Source of the DNA: Lucifuga dentata
Lineage: Eukaryota; Chordata; Actinopteri; Ophidiiformes; Bythitidae
Direction: 5' to 3'
Length of the DNA: 64,000 nucleotides
Assembly: GCA_014773175.1 (NCBI GenBank)
Contig: VXCM01002004.1
Span: 157,728-221,727 of the forward strand
Below are positions 61,271-64,000 of this stretch, one piece after another. The position numbers and the translations under genes are program-made. The notes under the pieces are model-generated. The model was not told where the DNA came from and did no database searches. It saw only the letters and a program-made list of their open reading frames with translations. Each line of letters starts with the position of its first letter. The stretch's first letter is position 1.

Positions 61271-63063
61271 ACAACAAATATGACTGGCCCAAATCAGATC
61301 AGATGACATTTTTATCTGAATTTTCATTTGAATAATGTATCAACATTCTATTCCATCCCTTGTGTTTTACACAGTTTTGCCATAAACAGTTAGACATTCT
61401 GCTCTTTGCCTTTAAACCAAATGGTTGGTCTGAGAGCCAAAGAACCAGTCACCTTCCTTTCCTTCACATCGAGGTTTTGTTGGAAAGACGACTGCTGTTT
61501 CCTTCCCTTCCTTACTCAAAAGCAGATGACCTTACTGGAACTTACTCCTCCTGTTCCTTGTCACGATCAGTCTGTAAACACACCTCAGTCAGTTTACATA
61601 TTCTACTGTTACTTATCTTGACAAATCAAAAATCCTCAGCTACAGTGCCCTATTATGGCAGCCCCAAAGGACACGTAAATAATTACATCATTTTATTGAA
61701 TAAATACAGACAGTATGATTTGCAAATTACCAATCCTCAGTCAGGCCAGTAAACTCTGTGTATTTCTCTATTAAAATCTGTTGGCAAAACACAGGGAATT
61801 ACTGCCACCTGTTTCTAAGTAGAGCTCTTACTGTTCGCAGCAGTGCAGCATTATGTGCTATCACCCCCGTTACAAGTCTGCACAGCTCATTACACAGTTA
61901 CTCAATCACAGCGATAAAACTTTAATAGGTTTTGTCACTGGGTAATTTAATGTAACAGCAGTTTGGACTTGTGATTGTAAGTGGGGGGCGCGGGCAGAGC
62001 AATGAAATACAGGAAGTTACTCTTGTGCTCACACATTAAAAAAAAAGCAAATTTGCATGCTCACACTGCACAGTGCACCAGGAATGTGTGGATGTGTGTC
62101 CTATCACATACAGAGCCAAGTGGAATAATAGTCTGAAGCTGCAGTATTCTCCACACAAATTACAACTTTCAGTACAAAAAGACATCTTGCAAGGCTCACA
62201 ACGCAGTAATTCAGGCTCTTTCGATATGCATTGTGCACAGCAAGCCAAGGATATTTGGTCCAAATATCGCATGGCTGGTTGTGTTACTTGTGAAGGGCAG
62301 AGTTACATTTGGTTTTGGTATAATCATTTCTTACTCTGTTCTTCATTGCTAGCCTATCTACTTATTTATTGTTTATTTGGCAGGGATGAATACATACAAC
62401 ATTGCCACAGACAAATGTGGAAAATGCAATGTATTATAAGACGTCTAGCTTAAGATAATTTGCAGTCCTTGTTCCTGGTCAGGCTTTTAAAGACAAAACA
62501 ATTATACAATAAAAAACAGTTTATACAATTCATACTACACTAGCACTGTTTGTAAAACATGAGTACTGCTGTGATACAACCAGTCATGTGATATTTAGAT
62601 CATTTATGGTCCGATTGGGGGTTTCAGAAGTAGAAAAGACAAAAGTTTGAGTTAGGAGCCCTGCAAAATGAACACCAGAAGGTCTTTTTCCATGAAAGGT
62701 CTACTACATATGATATATAAATAGGGGGCTTAAGATCTATTTGCAGAGTGTTCTAATTTGAAAATGTATACAGTACATTCCAAAGCTAAATAAAACCTAA
62801 ACTACATACTGTGGGCCCCTTGTTGGAATGCCATGTTTTGGGTATAGTTGAAGCAATTACAATCGTGGTTATCATATGTTTTATGTGTGTGTATGTGTGT
62901 GTGTGTATGTGTGCGTGCATGCATGCACTGGCAGGCTAAAGTTATCCAGGAATATGACGTATGTGTTTGGAGGTTGTTATGCTTAGACAGGTATTAAGAT
63001 ATAGTCCTGTTTTCACTGATAACGCCCATGGCTTGGATTCATACTCTCACACACCACACCCAC

Positions 63064-63185
63064 TCATACACAGTGGTGCAAGAAGTACTCAAATCCTTTA
63101 CTGAAGTAAAACTATTAATGCCGCAATGAGAAAATACTCAATTACAAGTAAATTTTCTTCATTTGAAATTCAAAGTAAGAGTAAC
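63064..63185. repeat. dispersed repeat: AGAAGTACTCAAATCCTTTA
   Basis: This fragment (AAGTACTCAAATCCTTTACT, GAGAAAATACTCAATTACAA) belongs to a very common fish repeat. A shorter relative lies near 21112-21165 (GAAGAAGTACTTAAGTAAAG). Confidence 0.6.
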
Positions 63186-64000
63186 CTTGTATGAAAAACC
63201 AAGTGTGTTTTCTTTCAGGTCAGTTGAAGGATAGAAGGTTTACAGTACAGTAAATTTTCCTGCTTCTCTATACACAAAGCATTGAATGCTGGAAGGAAGT
63301 CCACAGAGTTTAATTTGGACTTTCTAAGTTGCTGTGTCTCTGAACACTCATGACATCATTTTCTTTAAAGTATGAGCGTCCCTCGGCCCCAGCTCAATTG
63401 GAGCTACCATGACCCAGGTCTCCAAAAGGCTGCATCTCTCTGTAGCTGTGTATTTTTTCCTCTGCTGAGGAGCTGTGGGAGTGACGCCGGGGCAAGGAGC
63501 AAGAGTCAGCAAGCACAGCCGCAGGGCCCATAAATATGAGGGGAGAGCAAATAGGAAAGTTTGCATTCCTCTGCTGGCAAATTTCCCATCCTCTCCCTCC
63601 CTTTTTCTCTCCTTCTCACTTCACTTCATTTAATCCTATTCCCTGTGCTACCATATCGTTGTGTTATGTTATACTGTTCTGTCTTTATCCCTGTTCTTGT
63701 CCTTTTATCACGGGTCCCATGTTAACCTCCTCTGAAGCTCAGGCATGTGATTAATGTTCAGGATCTGGTGCCGTTGCAGAGAGCGGGGCGATGATATAAA
63801 CTGGAAAAACTCCCTCTTATGTATGAGAATGAACTTCACAGCTAACAAAGAGAAATACAGGACTATTCTTCGCTCTAATTAATTTAAAGTTCTTTACACT
63901 ACAAAAAAAAAAAAAAAAAAAAATCAATTGTTATGGCAGTGTAGTATTATATCATGAAATGAGACTGAATCCAAAGGATTGTGCCACATCTAAAATGAGT

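Larger units (their letters stand above)
60669..64000 (+). other. itgb3: itgb3 intron 10 (runs off the window)
   Basis: After the donor at 60669 no further integrin exon is seen: no cysteine-rich EGF coding and no tail-domain coding. It contains a decayed mariner transposase (about 61000-61270), GT-rich DNA near 62884-62925, a dispersed repeat near 63064 and a poly-A run near 63903-63923. Confidence 0.6.

Overview
The window is eukaryotic and almost certainly from a ray-finned (teleost) fish. The genes have many short exons with GT/AG introns, the introns are small, and CA/GA/TA microsatellites and short inverted-repeat DNA elements are dense. Every recognisable protein is a vertebrate one. 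The assembly is draft quality: there are 22 isolated N characters and two longer N gaps. Seven of the single Ns are flanked by identical 61-67 bp copies, i.e. contig overlaps that were never merged.

Layout. 1-2546: no gene recognised. 2547-2719 (+): last coding exon of an acidic protein I cannot name. 5837-11538 (+): stard3, a cholesterol-binding START-domain protein, with a promoter and noncoding exon near 5.8-6.0 kb and 14 coding exons. 14202-14345 (-): a possible orphan last exon. 14742-17601 (+): a melanoregulin paralogue in five exons. 20927-21785 (+): tcap (telethonin) in two exons, behind a TATA box. 27735-33109 (-): prr29, assembled here from six phase-compatible exons. 46953-47285 (-): rprml (reprimo-like), a single exon lying in a gene desert. 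55701-60668 (+): the first ten exons of an integrin beta-3 gene (itgb3), which runs off the right end.

The human counterparts of stard3, tcap, prr29, rprml and itgb3 all map to chromosome 17 (17q12, 17q21.32, 17q23.3). The window is therefore a rearranged block of that ancestral linkage group. stard3-tcap and rprml-itgb3 keep their neighbourhoods, while genes between them in mammals are absent. The genes do not form an operon or a single pathway: tcap is a sarcomere protein, itgb3 an adhesion receptor, stard3 works at endosome-ER contacts, and melanoregulin acts in organelle transport.

Between genes lie mobile-element remnants: a four-copy family ending in TTAAAGGACC, including one foldback copy of about 700 bp; two small hAT-type elements with exact 8-bp target-site duplications; three related LTR-like segments; a LINE 3' end; and a decayed mariner transposase. 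I found no previously undescribed molecular system. The most useful leads are the foldback element, the orphan minus-strand exon, the melanoregulin paralogue inside the stard3-tcap interval, and the assembly duplications, one of which breaks a coding exon.
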